DNA of 64,000 nucleotides from Neckera pumila (taxonomy: Eukaryota; Streptophyta; Bryopsida; Hypnales; Neckeraceae): assembly GCA_963969595.1 (NCBI GenBank), contig OZ018412.1, positions 4,032,501 to 4,096,500 on the forward strand, read 5' to 3'. Numbering within the stretch: the first letter of the stretch is position 1; every line of letters begins with the position of its first letter. Of this stretch, positions 39,829 to 51,619 are shown one piece after another. The position numbers were made by a program, and so were the translations under genes. The notes below the pieces were generated by a model. It saw only the letters and a program-made list of their open reading frames with translations. It did no database searches and was not told the origin of the DNA.

Positions 39829-39890
39829 GTTCAAATAAAGTAAGAGGGTTTAGGGTTTAGGGTTTTAGGGTTCAAATAAAGTAAGAGGGT
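39829..39890 (+). repeat. Interstitial telomere-like repeat between direct repeats
   Basis: Three TTTAGGG units (39,846-39,870) sit between two identical copies of GTTCAAATAAAGTAAGAGGG starting at 39,829 and 39,870. The arrangement looks like a 41 bp local duplication of telomere-like sequence. Confidence 0.8.
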
Positions 39891-41249
39891 GCAATTTGGG
39901 AAAAATTTAAAACGTCGAGAATATACAGAACCCATAGGATCTCTAACGTGTCCAGTTCGGATTTGTATGGTTACAATAAAAAAAAAAATCATTGATACAA
40001 CTTATCAAAATGTTGGCATTTTGTTCCATTTAGAACAAATTCCAAGAAGCGCCAAACAGGCCTTTGTCAATTTGGGCTTCAAAAACATTTGTACAGTAAG
40101 ACCTCTCTAACCTGATTGGTCCGGGACTGCCTAACAAGATTGCTTTAGAGAGAGTAATTGCTTTAGAAAGAATTTGCACTACACAAGAAGTTGCCCAAAG
40201 GATACATGAGGAAAACGACCTGCTGGAACTAATTGATTTTTCTTTTCTGGACAAGGCCGAGGTGCACTACTATTCCTAGGGAAGGTGTCATTTTGTTCTA
40301 CAGCTTATTTTAATCCCCAAGTCGGGACCACCCGGCTCTATTTGTTTGAAGAGGTCTTAGGGTGTTCAGAGGATCAATTTTTGCAGGTGTTAGTGTAGCT
40401 CTAATGTTCGATTTCAAATTCATGTATCAAGAATACAAAAACAATTGTGATGATTCCACTATATTCAAAGATATTGGAAAAAATATACAAATACGCTGAA
40501 GAATAAGTTCCCTGAATTGGCGCATATATGAGTTTTAAATAACCATAATGAAGGGTTTCGGAAGAGAAGGGAAAAAAGAGTAAAGCAAAATAGGAGAAGA
40601 AAACAACAGAAGGCAGAAAAGATTTTAAAAATGTAGGGTGCTATACTAAATGGAAAATAAAAAGTATTTCTAACAACACTTCGCTTATAGTAAATTACAA
40701 ATATAATAGGTAAACAACCTCCCATAAAGCAGGCCCCGATCTCAGGTGTACACTAAACTTCTAAGCTAATGACTCCATTGAGGCGAGTGCATAATTTATA
40801 AAATCTATTTTTCAAGCACACTTATAACATGAAGACCAATTTAATCTTTGTATATACGTAATACCGTTGTGATTACACCTACTCTATCAGTGTAAATATA
40901 TCGTACATTGCATTTGGACAATTACAAATCTCCAAAAGGTGCTACAACTTCTTCACATGTTTATTTTTCAATTATCCCGTAAATGACAAACATGCGTTTG
41001 TTGGCTGTCCCGTGTGGATCATTTACTACATTTTTAAAATGACATGTGGCCAAAAGTAGGGAAGCTCTTCTTTTGGGGAGATAAAAAAGTATAGAGTATT
41101 TACAACTAAAGTAGGAGACATGCAAAGGGTGAAATGTATTCCAAGTAAGTTAATAGGCCTACTAATGTGATCCTTTCACTTTTTGTACATCTAATTTAGG
41201 AACTGCTCATTTGGGTCTTCATTTTCACCATTTACTACTGTCTATATGT

Positions 41250-41310
41250 GGGTTTAGGGTTTAGGGTTTAGGATTTAGGGTTTAAAGGTTTAGGGTTTAG
41301 GGTTTAGGTT
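41250..41310 (+). repeat. Interstitial telomere repeat (TTTAGGG)n
   Basis: About eight near-perfect TTTAGGG units, with one GATTTAGGG variant and one TTTAAAGG interruption. Plant-type telomeric heptamer, internal to the giant element. Confidence 0.9.
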
Positions 41311-42877
41311 TTTGGCTTATCTTCATAAGATGATGCTGAATCCATTTAATATTTTCTGGGCTACCAAGAACATTGTCATTTTCAATGATTCATAAACAAA
41401 GACTTTTAATATAAAAAAAATAATCTTTATAATAGATCTACCTTTCTTCAATGTATTATTCTTATAAGTGATTTTCTAGGGTACACACGTGTTAATAATT
41501 TTTAGTATTTTAAAATCTTTAGAAATTTACAAATAAATATTCAAATAGGAAAAAAAAACAAATTCACATTGTCAAGCATGCACAAGGAATTCAGGAAAAC
41601 AAAAGTGTCTACTAAAAAAATTCAATGCAAAATATGAAGATACTTGTAAAACCATCCAATGTACCTTGCAAAAAAAATTGGGTGGAAGAAATAGGGGGAC
41701 AGAAGGGGAAAAGAATCGCTGTGGCATGGGTAGTATAAGTAATGATAGGGTACCATAATATAAGTAATTTTGCCGAATTATATAATTATACGGGCCCCTT
41801 TTTTAAGACCTTGGAGATAAATAGACCCCCAAAAAATACCTCCTTGCCGCACGGGGGTATAAGACATAGAAAGAGTGATGCACCCAAGCTGGGTGTATAG
41901 AAATTCATTTTCCAAATGAATATTTTAAGTTTTGTGGTCAACAGAATATTAGAATTAATTATGTTTTGTGAGTTCAAAAAACAATTGCTACATTTGGAGA
42001 CACCTACAAGCGTATGGTATATTCTTACTATATGTTCAAACAGTTATTGGATGGTATGTCATTTTCTCGGAGGTGCAGTAACCGATGTCGATATTTGAAT
42101 ACAAGCAAGTACACTAGAAGAAAATTCAAGTTTTCTGTTGTTTAGGTCTCGTTGATCTAATGAATTTTTGAGAAAATTTCTTTGATTTCAACAGATTTCT
42201 ATAAAAAATTGACCAGATCATCGCAACCAAAACAACAAAATAACTAAATTTGACACTACTGACAAATAAAAGTTTTTTCAAAAAATATTTAAATTAAGAA
42301 TTATAATCTCATTTGGTATACTGTACTATTCATAGAATAACATTGCATGTCTTCTAATAACTACAGAATGTTGCATAATAGGATCAAGTAGAAAAAATGA
42401 TAAACCTAGAATACCCCCATAGATATGAAATTAGGATGACAAGTATCCAGTTTTGGCCGGCCTTATTAGTTGGTCCAGCTATAAGTATAGTAATTGTATA
42501 ATAATTTGAGGAACGTTGAAGCAGCTGTTGTAGCCGGGTGATGAATTGAATTGTAGCAAGGTGTATTTTTTTGCCTTTTTAGTTTCATATGATTGTGTAG
42601 TAGGAAGGTGCATTTACAATTCTTTCATTTTTATATGAATGTGTTGTAGGAAGCTGTATGTTCCTTTCTCTTTTAGTTCATATATGAAGTTGTTAGTTCA
42701 AAAATAGAATGTTACATGAGGAAATTGTATTTGTGAATGTGTTTATGTTCTTGTTTCATTCCATTTTCAAGATTCCATATGAACATTGAATGCATGTATA
42801 CTGAGTACTCCTGCTTGAGAGTTGGTAACTTTGTAGATTTCAGAGACACAGTCCATGAATCCTGAAGCGCAAATTCA

Positions 42878-43125
42878 AATTCTCTAATTCTAAATAATGA
42901 ATAGGACAAAAACAAAATAGAGCTTCAATTTCCTAATTCTAAGTAGTCAATAGGCCCTAGGAAAATGGAGTTTGAAATTCCCTAAGTTGGAGTACGAAGT
43001 AGGCCTTAAAACAATGGAAACTTCAAATTTTCTAAATCTGAGTCGTGAGTAGGCCTAAAAAAAGAAGGGAGCTTGAAATTCCCTAAGCTTGAAGTATTGA
43101 GTACACTAAAATAATGTAGTAGTAA
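42878..43125. repeat. Degenerate ~50-bp tandem repeat, five units
   Basis: Units begin AATTYYCTAA at about 42,878, 42,927, 42,976, 43,026 and 43,077, a period of 49-51 bp. Each unit carries AGTAGGCCT-like text followed by an A-rich stretch and GGAG-TTGA. Strongly diverged, so older than the 147-bp array. Non-coding. Confidence 0.7.
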
Positions 43126-43239
43126 CTTATTTTTTAGTAAATATATCCTACAACATATTCCAGCCAAATAGGAATTATAATTAATAAAAATGTGAAATTT
43201 TTTTTTAAGAAATTTAGTATAATTAATAAAAAATTCAAT

Positions 43240-43835
43240 ATGGTTTTATAGATTTATGTATACGTGTAAATTTTTGAATAATTCCATTTGATGTATGAGA
43301 TGAAAATGAAGTTTTATTCTAGTTTGCAAGTACTTATGGATTCCTTCCAAAAAAAAATGGAAGTCCTTCATTTAACTCAATTTTTAATATTCTTTGAAAA
43401 AAATAAAGGCATACAATGTACAATGAACCTTACAACATTAAACCATGGGGATTGACATTTTTCAATTCCATAATTATATTCCGTAATTTAGTGTTGTCAA
43501 TCATTCTCTACTTTCTTTCTATGATGTATTTTTTTCGTATATGTTTTGAAATTCAAAATGATTCAAAATTTTCAAGCATGTCGTGAACTTGAATACAAAC
43601 CATTAAATTTGAGGAGTAACCACAATTTTGGACATTGTTCATTTAAATGTGGTCTTTTCAATTGCAGTTGCCCGATTCTTCGAGCTTCCGAAAAAAGGAT
43701 TCTTGTCAAATCAAATGCTTTTATCTTGCAATCTACAAGGTGGAAAATTCAAATTTTTTTTCTACATATTCTCAAACTATCTTACTACAAGATCCTACGG
43801 TTACAAATGTCCGAAAGAAATAACTTTCTAGAATT
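43240..43835. repeat. Internal fragment of a TTAA-type element
   Basis: Homologous to the interior of 15,402-16,331 and 20,753-21,300 (GATTTATGTATACG, CATTGGGATTGACATTTTTCAATTCC-like text, GATCCTACGGTTAC), but without either terminus. The right edge abuts the GC-rich start of the cargo locus. Confidence 0.6.
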
Positions 43836-44164
43836 TGGTTTAGGGCTTCGCGCGGCCATAGGGCAAAATCTGGTTCGATGCAGGTCCGGCACGAGCATAG
43901 GGCAAACTCTAGGTTCGGTGGAGCTTTGGTGCAGCTCCGGTTCGAAGTCGTCCGCCTCGGTTGATCGTCGTCTCTGCGCGCCAGGGTTTCCTGTGTTTTC
44001 TCTTGTTCTTCCTTTCTCGCTGCTGCGTTGCTGTTGCTTTTGCATTTCGGTTTTCCTTGTTTTCGTGTCTTCACTTTGCTGCTGTCATTGTGGCGCGTGC
44101 TTCTGTGTGGTGCCGGAGTTCCCTGCGGCGGTGGCGGAGTTTGTGGCGGCGTCATCTGTTGTAG
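43836..44164 (+). promoter_or_regulatory. Probable promoter and 5' non-coding exon of the cargo gene
   Basis: An abrupt change from AT-rich to GC- and pyrimidine-rich sequence, with a donor GACAAG|GTAAGG at 44,165 and an acceptor CATTCAG| at 44,572. The CT-rich leader (CTTGTTCTTCCTTTCTCGCTGCTGC) resembles plant 5' UTRs. A GGTTCGATGCAGGTCCGG-like motif is partly repeated at 43,870-43,950. No clear TATA box. Whether translation starts here or in the next exon is not resolved. Confidence 0.4.
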
Positions 44165-44798
44165 ACAAGGTAAGGTTCACTTTTCATTTTCAGGTTTTGC
44201 GTCATTTCGAGGTTTTGGCTTCATGTTATTCAACTCTAGTTAGTTACATTTATTGTGCTGGGTTTTAGGGTTTTGTGCGGTGGCAGTTCTTGTTTTAGTC
44301 TTGCAATGTCAATCTGCTTCACTGGAATTTCCCGACTTCTCTGCAGATTGGCTTTAGTTTCAGTAGAATGTCTTAGTGTTTTGCCTTGTTTCTATTACAG
44401 TTTTCTGCGAAACAGAAGAACTAGTTTCAGTACGTTTACATGTTCAGTATGTTTGCATTATAGATCACAGTGATCTATTCTTATTTCTAAGGTTTCTTCT
44501 TATTTGTACTGTTGTTATTGTAAAGTTAGTTTGTTTGGAGTTGAGAATTGACTTCGTATCATTCTCATTCAGGTTGTCCAAGACATAGTCGTCGAGGTTT
44601 TGAAGGTCATCTTTCTAATTGGAGTGATTCATTAAGCTTGGAAGGCCCGGCATTGGAAGTTGGACAAGCTCGGCGGTACCTGCGTCAACAGTGATCATCC
44701 CGGGAATCAGGTACTACAAGTCTCTATACTCGTATTTCCGAATTTCAGAAAAGTAGAACATCTTGCTGGTATAGAACAGAAACTCTAGCCGAAGAGGT

Positions 44799-46000
44799 TG
44801 TCTAGAACGGTCGCTCTAAACAGTTCCTACCGAGGAGGATGTTTAGACAACCGTCCTAAACAACTAAGGTCGTAAAAGATGTTCAGAGCGGCCGCTCTAA
44901 ACACCTTCAAGGGGTGCAACGGCCAGTATCAGAGCAGCCGCTTTGAACATCTGAGAAAAGGGCAACGGAAACCGGACAATAGAACCGGAGTCCCGCTCCA
45001 AAGCTAGAGGTAGAGAAGAGAGCCCAGAGTAGTTCAGGCCTAGAACAGCCGCTCGAAACGACTCGGACGAGAAGGAAGCAGAAGAGACAAAAACGCCAAA
45101 CCCAAAGTTGAATAGATAGAGAACGCAAAGGTAGAGTACGTGAAACCAGTTGTGTCTAGAGGTACAGATGAAATCCAGAACCCTAAACTTCAGAACGACC
45201 CCCCCTAAACCAGATGAAAGCAGCCGATCGGTTCTCAAGCAGATATGGTGATCCCCACGAAAATACAGGCGAAAAAATTAGAATATGCGGAACTTAAAAA
45301 CGCCCGCTTGAGAAGAAATACATCAAGACATCCGCTCTGAAACAAATTATGAATGGTGTCCTCAGATTTAAGAAAAGTCAAACAAGGCTGTCAGATTTAG
45401 AGAACAAATTACGAGGGAGAATCAACGCATAAGTATCTGAGAACCAATAGCTCAACAGTCCGAGGGCAAACCGCTAGAAAAGTAGGCCACCACCAAAATG
45501 ATATACCACGGATGTCTGTAGGTTCAGAACGGCCGGTCTAAATAGTGGTCACATCAAGATTGATTGTGCACTGTAGCATGAACAGAATACGGAAACAAGT
45601 CTAACTCAGTCGGCTTAAGCTAACACTAGATACGCAAGTACAAAGTAGTCAGGGTGGATGAATATGAGTAGACATACAATGCAGTAAGATGAATAGTGAA
45701 GGCCACGTTCACATGCGACAAGTGAAGATCAGACCGGCTGATCTGAACCCTACAAAAGTAGAGATCGGACTCTAGGTTCATAGCTGTACTGATGCAAGCT
45801 GCTTAGCACGTCATGGCTAGGGCGGGACACATTCGGGTGGACCAAATTAAATGTTCAATAATAACCCGTGATCGACAACACCATGAGGAGTAATATTGGG
45901 GTCACAAAATACATCAAAGCGCACGGTCTAAACATCCGAGGACTTGTTGCTAAATTGTGTTTGGCATACAGCATATCCAGTTTAGACCGCGCGGTCTAAT
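44799..46000. repeat. Cluster of 22-bp dyad palindromes in a cargo intron
   Basis: At least nine copies of a dyad with half-sites close to GTTYAGAGCG and CGCTCTAAAC: 44,799-44,821; 44,841-44,861; 44,881-44,902 (best, one mismatch); 44,928-44,948; 45,039-45,059; 45,322-45,343; 45,522-45,543; 45,727-45,748; 45,980-46,000. Weaker ones lie at 45,189-45,210 and 45,912-45,932. The first four are spaced 40-47 bp apart, the rest irregularly. They lie inside intron 44,711-46,006; the last sits just before the acceptor. Arms differ between copies while the dyad is kept, which suggests selection on symmetry or on hairpin formation. Confidence 0.8.
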
Positions 46001-47931
46001 GTGCAGAAGTTCGTGTGCACAGTGAAATGGAGTCATTCTTGGAGAGCAAGCCACCACTCACGGGCTACTTGAGAAGAATACCGTCAGATCATATTCACGA
46101 GTCCTGGAAACCGCACATGGAAGATAAAGTCCCTCTGCAGTTCATGTCGTCCAGGGCCCTGTGGACTGTCGAGATGGATTTTGTGAACGACTCCCCCGTG
46201 TTCAGTCTGGAGCTTGGATTCACTAGAAATGGCGGTCCTAGGTGGAAGTCATTCAAGTAGATAATAGTCATTAACATCAACGTCATGCAAGAGGCCGTCC
46301 TCATAGACGTTGTAAATTCCACAAACAATGTCCTCGGAGTCATTGTAATTCGTGTTGAAGATCGCATGACGATGTGCACCGAACGCCTAGTAAAGAATCG
46401 TGACAAGGTGCCCCAAATATACAAGGAACTTATGCTAGATATTCAGGATAGATGCCAAGCCCATGCTAGTGACTTTAGGGAAACCGCGAAAATGATTAGC
46501 ATGTACCTTCAGAACGCCAGTTCTATACACACGGCTACGCTAACACAGAAGATGGTCTCCCAGGAATCTCATCATCGAGAAATGGACGCTCAGTCGAACC
46601 CGATGAAGAAGGCCAAGAAAACTGCCGCCTCAGGCTCCGGAGCGGTCCCCCGCTCCCGGCCACCACCCTCAACAGCCCTCATCGGGGAGGCCGCCGCTGC
46701 TGCTCCGAGCCCGCCTCGGAACGTCACAACGGGGACGGTTGCCCCTGTCCCAGCAGGGCAAACCCGAAGGACGGCTGCATCCGCTCCAAGTCGGCTTAGA
46801 CCAAACCCAGCAAGCCAAGCGCCGGTCCAGAACGAGCAACAACAATCCGCAGCCGGCCATGCTGCACCACGGCAGCAACAAACTCCAGAGCGGAAGACGG
46901 CGGCACCCGAACCATCGAACAAAAGTCAGACGGGTGAGAAAGCGGGGGACGCTCTCCCCAAGGAGAGGCGCCCTAATGTCAAAGTCAAGACAAAGAAACG
47001 CAAGCCCGCACAGGCTGACGCAGGTCCATCCTCGCTTGCGGAAGGCGAGGATGCGAACAGGGGGACCAGGCGACAGCGGGTCAACCCACCGAGTTCAGAG
47101 ACGTCCGAAGGAGCCCCGAGCATGTCGACGCAAAGCTCATTAGCGGAGTACCCGGAAATAACCGAAGAGCAAGCTCGGTCCGTCGCGTACAAGAAGAAAG
47201 ACGGGAAATGGGTTGACAACCCAAATACGGTTCCGTTCAATCCAGCGGACATCCCTGAGAAGCTGATAGTGCCGGTGGATTTCAAACCGCAAGCTAAGCG
47301 CGGGCAGGAATCCGAAATGAGGAGGCGCTTGAAGGCCGAGGCCCAGGCCAACAAGAAGTTCAAGGAGAAATCGCGTTATATGTACATCTTCGGCCGTGGC
47401 AATTACTTTGAGTTGAACTTGGAGGACATGGTGAACGCAGACGAGAAGTCGGGCATATCTATAGGCCGCTTCAGGATGGTGGAGTGGTGAAAATTCTCGA
47501 CCGAATCGTGAAGCTGAATTTCACGAAACAAATCCTGACAGTCATGCCCGACACGCCGGTCAGGCCAACCTGCTGGAAGGACTGCGTCGATGCCGGGAAA
47601 TTCAAGATCATCAACGGCCAACACACCTGGAAGGCCGCTAGGAAGATCACTTCGGGGGAGTTCGCCGTCGACGACGATAACATATCCAAGACCATGCAGA
47701 ATTGGATATGCGAGATCGTATGGTCCGAGAACAAGGACCACCTTCACGCGTTGTCATCAAAGTGCAACGACGGGAATACGAGCATCCCGTTCCTGACGTC
47801 TGTGTCGGCAACCATCGTTCACTGCCGGCACCTCTAGGTGGCCGCAGGAAAACCGTCGATATTCCGGAAGAATGCAAATCCGGAAGACCAGGACGAACTC
47901 AAGAGGTTCCAGGTACTATGACAAGCCAACA

Positions 47932-48116
47932 CTCTAGAGCGGACGCTCTGATGTTCACGTCTTGTAGTTATAATCATGCAATACATTGTGGATGAAGTAG
48001 TTAATAATACTGCCAGAGATCAGTGGACTAGCTCTACATGGTTCAAATTGAATGTCCCTCACCACATATCACTAGTGTCTGCGGTAGGAGGTAGGATCAG
48101 AACGGCCGTCCTAAAC
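47932..48116. repeat. Two more dyad palindromes in the next cargo intron
   Basis: CTCTAGAGCGGACGCTCTGA at 47,932-47,951 and GATCAGAACG...GTCCTAAAC at 48,095-48,116, both inside intron 47,913-48,162. This intron and the palindrome-bearing intron at 44,711-46,006 both start GTACTA followed by ACAAG within a few bases and both end ATGTGCAG, so they may be related to each other. Confidence 0.7.
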
Positions 48117-51100
48117 CTATGTGTTACCTGCCCAATTACGTATGTCTTCCGTCCATGTGCAGGTGTTCCGGGAGAAGGTGGAGCAGAGTTTTGATGCAAC
48201 CTTCAGTCCAAAGAACACCAGTGGGACAAAAAAGCCCTATGAGTTCAAGAAGGGGGGGGAGTGCAAGCTCTTCGTGGCGTCGGACGACACATGGGCGATC
48301 TGGAAGAGTGTCTTCGACTCGGAGGATTCCGGCAATCTGCACGACCTCGATTCGGACTGCCCTTTCAAGAAAAAGGTAGACGCGGATGGGGATTGCAAGC
48401 CATACAAGCCAATCCCGTGGTTCCAGAATCAGTTGAGGGCATTGTCCGGATTGGACGATTTCGCGGTCGGTGAGCTGGGACGCAAAATCTTGGACGCCCC
48501 ACCCAAAGTGTACCTGAGGAAGCCGTATTGCTGGAACACGGCCCTCTCACTCGGTCAGTGGTGCACGAACAAGAAGCACAAGACAGTACTCGTCAGGGAG
48601 TTGGTAGCAAGGGCCAAGCGATTTGGAATTCTTGAGGCCGTGGACGTCTTCGACAAGGATAGTGGTGACCTCGCCCTAGAGAACTGGCGGAATCTGAAGG
48701 CGGTCCTCGGTATAAACGGCTTCCACATGGGGGTTCTTCAAAGACTTGGTGATTCCTGGTTGAAGGTGGAATGCAAGTCAGGGCGAAGAAGGAACCGAAA
48801 CCGAATGACCTTGTCGCGGCCCTAGACAGAGTCATGCAGAACAACGAGAGGTCGACTAGTGTCGGTCAGTACTCACGCGCCTCGGTTTGCAGGTGGAGTC
48901 AACCAACGATGAATTTTGACCCTCAACTCTATCTCTACCGTAATGAATATTGGTCGACCTGCTCTCCCGAACCCGCAAGCTGGAAGTACGCCGAGGTCGG
49001 GATCAGGGACCTCCGCCAATTTCCCAAGGTGGGGAAAATGGAGATCAACTCTGCGTACAAGTATGTGCTGAAGCACGTGGACAAGGTCACGAACAAGAAT
49101 ATGTCCAAGCTCGTGCACACGTGGATGGTCATCCTAAACAAGAGGAGATTGGCCATAGTGCAGAACATGCTGAAGGACGTGTTGCCGGGACACAAACTCA
49201 CGCGCGACTGCGTTTACAAGCGCAGCAAGGGCGAACCGCTCGTGAAGGACAAGAGCAAAGACAACGTCATGTACCTGCAGAGATACTCCAAGAGTTTCAT
49301 GAACTCGAAGCTCGTGGACCAGGAGGGCATCGTTCCAAAACTTTCGGCGGATGAAGAGGAGCCGTTGGAGACGGACGACAAGAGCTACAAAACCGCGGAT
49401 GTCTGTCGCCATGACTATCCGATGATGTTGTCCGATTTTGAGCTCTGGTATGAGACGTACCTCCGCTTCATCGACAAGTTCTGCAGGGACCAAGGCACGG
49501 TCATGCTCTTGTTTGCCGGGGCCAAGCCTATCTCTGCCTGCGCGGTAAGATAGTGACCTGCTCTTTCTATTATCCCACTTATCGTATCCTACCAAGTTGG
49601 TGAAGTCTAAGTACCGCATTATCTAACAACGTCTTGGCTTCTGACTGCAGATGTTGTGCCGTAGCTCCGTGTCCTTCATGCTCCCATCCAAAAAAGGTCT
49701 TTTCCGGCACAGAGTTCACAATCGGATTGGTTCCATGATGTGGCCCGACTTCTTGGTCCCTCCTCCATACGCCCTGAGGTATGTTTACGACAGGAACACG
49801 CCTCCGATGACGTTGGAGGAAGAACCGATTCGGACAGCCGAGGAAGTGGAGGCCGACGCCGCCCGGAATATCGTCGACGAATTTGCTGACGACGACAACG
49901 CCGGCGACGTAGCCGGTGATGAACCTGTCGTGGGAGCCGAGTCCGAAGGTGGGGACGACGATGACGTATCCAAGAGCGACGACGACGACGACAGCGAGGA
50001 TGAGGATGAGGATGAGGACGACCCAGGAGACCGCGAACCTAGCGATACGGAGTCAGATGACTTGGTGGAGCAGTCACAAAACCCGGCGGCCAGCGAGACG
50101 ACGGTCACAAACGATCTCGCTAGTGAGCGCGGTGCGGTGACACCTCCGGTCCCCCGATTCCATTGTCAGGGTCAAGACAATCGTCCTCAGCGTGTCGCTC
50201 CCGGCGGGAGTCCTGCACAAGCATACACTCCATCGAGGCGGGATCAAGGCGGCCGCTTTGAAGACCTTGACACTCCGTCGCCCCGCCCTTCGTCTCCGCG
50301 GGACCAAGACAGGAACGAGGATGACGAGGCCTTGGATCCTCCATCGCCAAGGCCCCTATTTCCGTCTGTGCTGGATCAAAGCATCCGTTCCGAAGGTGTT
50401 CACCCTCCTGCTCCCCGACCGACGTCTCCACCTGGGCGGGGTGGGGGCGTCCCATCTGATCATGTCGTCCCTCTCACCCTAACCTACCACGAGCCATCTC
50501 ACGATGTGGATATCGTTATGACCCCTCCTTCCACCATCCCTACCACTCCGTCTCAAGTGGATCAGAACGCACATTCTGATCAGGGCGGATCGTCTTCACA
50601 GGCCGCGCCTCCACCTTCATCGAACGCGCTAGCTGCAGGAGCTACCACTTCTACTGGAGCCGAATCGGCCACACCTGAGGCACCCCTCAGGTTGCAACTT
50701 GAAGACATGCAGCAGCAAGTGGACGACATGAAGTCGCTTATGACTGCTGACGAGTTGCTAAAGTTCAACACGGTCCGTGTCGAGGTGGGCTCCGTGCCCA
50801 ATCCGCCGAGCAATAACTCCTTGGCAGATAGGGTGAAGGAGACGCGGGCCCGTCTTGATGGAGTGATCCTGGCTCCCGTGGGCGGTAAGGAGAAGGTCAA
50901 GATGGTTACAATTGCCCAAGTCCAGATCGACACCCTCGTCTCGCAGCTTCCTGCACCCTCTCCCGAGGAGAGAATATGCATCGACTTTATCCGGAAGATG
51001 AGGTGAGATCTGGCCGCGGAGAAAGCCAAGGAGAAGGCCGAGGTTGAAGTCATCGTCATAGACGATGATGAGGACGATGAAAATGACGTTGAGCTTCAAG

Positions 51101-51619
51101 CGCGTCTGAATCGAGCTGCGGCAACCAGGGCGGAGTACAAGGAGACGGTGGACGCCATAAGGCATTCCAGGGCCGCCGCTGCTCCGTCTGAACAGGGTGC
51201 GGCTGGAGCGACTGAGGGCGGGAGCAGTAAGGGGAAGGCTCTTTGGAGGATAAGGCCGATGTGAAGATGGAAGTCTCGCATCTGCAACGTTTGGGCGATC
51301 GGTACAGGAAGAAGCAGTCCATGACGGTGGAGGGGTTCACGAAGACCATCCAGGAGTTGAAGGACAGGGAGGCAGAGGCGGATAGGATAAGGGCAGCGGA
51401 GAGGCAAGCTGATGCGGCAAGTAGGGAGCAAATGGCGGCTGAATTTGCAGAAACCCGCTCTATGATGCATAATATCCAAGCGTGGTTGAAGACCATGAAG
51501 GGAGAAACAGCGACGCCGGCTCCCAGTCCAACCCCTGCGAGCGAGTTGCAGAACGCGTCAGGGTGTCGACGACAAACTCGCAGTCGGCAACCTAGACCGC
51601 GGCCACGGGTCTCTTGAGG

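Larger units (their letters stand above)
37801..42877. other. AT-rich interior of the giant element, no secure gene
   Basis: A 91-codon frame at about 38,598-38,843 (starting MEKSSGFG) lies in slightly GC-richer DNA but has no recognisable domain. A/T runs and homopolymers fill 38,890-39,230. Pieces of the TTAA elements occur at about 39,240-39,572 (ending ATTTAGGGGTTCAG) and 39,950-40,070. Otherwise I see nothing. Confidence 0.5.
44573..51617 (+). pseudogene. Multi-exon cargo gene, ParB/DGQHR-like protein
   Basis: Exons I infer: 44,573-44,710; 46,007-47,912; 48,163-49,544; 49,651-51,617. All introns have GT-AG borders and matching phases. Exon 2 encodes a Pro/Ala/Lys-rich linker, then VPFNPADIPEKLIVPVDF, and KFKIINGQHTWKAARKI (about 47,600-47,650), which resembles the GQHR-type motif of ParB/sulfiredoxin and DndB (DGQHR) proteins; ICEIVWSENKDHLHALSSKCN follows. 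Exon 3 ends TVMLLFAGAKPISACA, similar in form to the SAM-binding motif I of permuted adenine methyltransferases, but no DPPY is visible. Exon 4 is an acidic Asp/Glu stretch, Pro-rich repeats and a coiled coil. Lesions: TGA 44,692, TAG 46,258, TAG 47,835, TGA 51,004, and frameshifts near 47,484, 48,770 and 51,240. It may run on into the next gene. Function unknown; the motif calls are tentative. Confidence 0.55.

Noticed and set aside
41250..41310. True chromosome end
   Set aside because: Only about 60 bp of TTTAGGG with unique sequence on both sides, so it is interstitial.
43861..43885. tRNA-like GGTTCGATGC box
   Set aside because: No A box or cloverleaf around it; the motif is part of a local GC-rich repeat in the presumed 5' leader. 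No tRNA or rRNA gene was recognised in the window.
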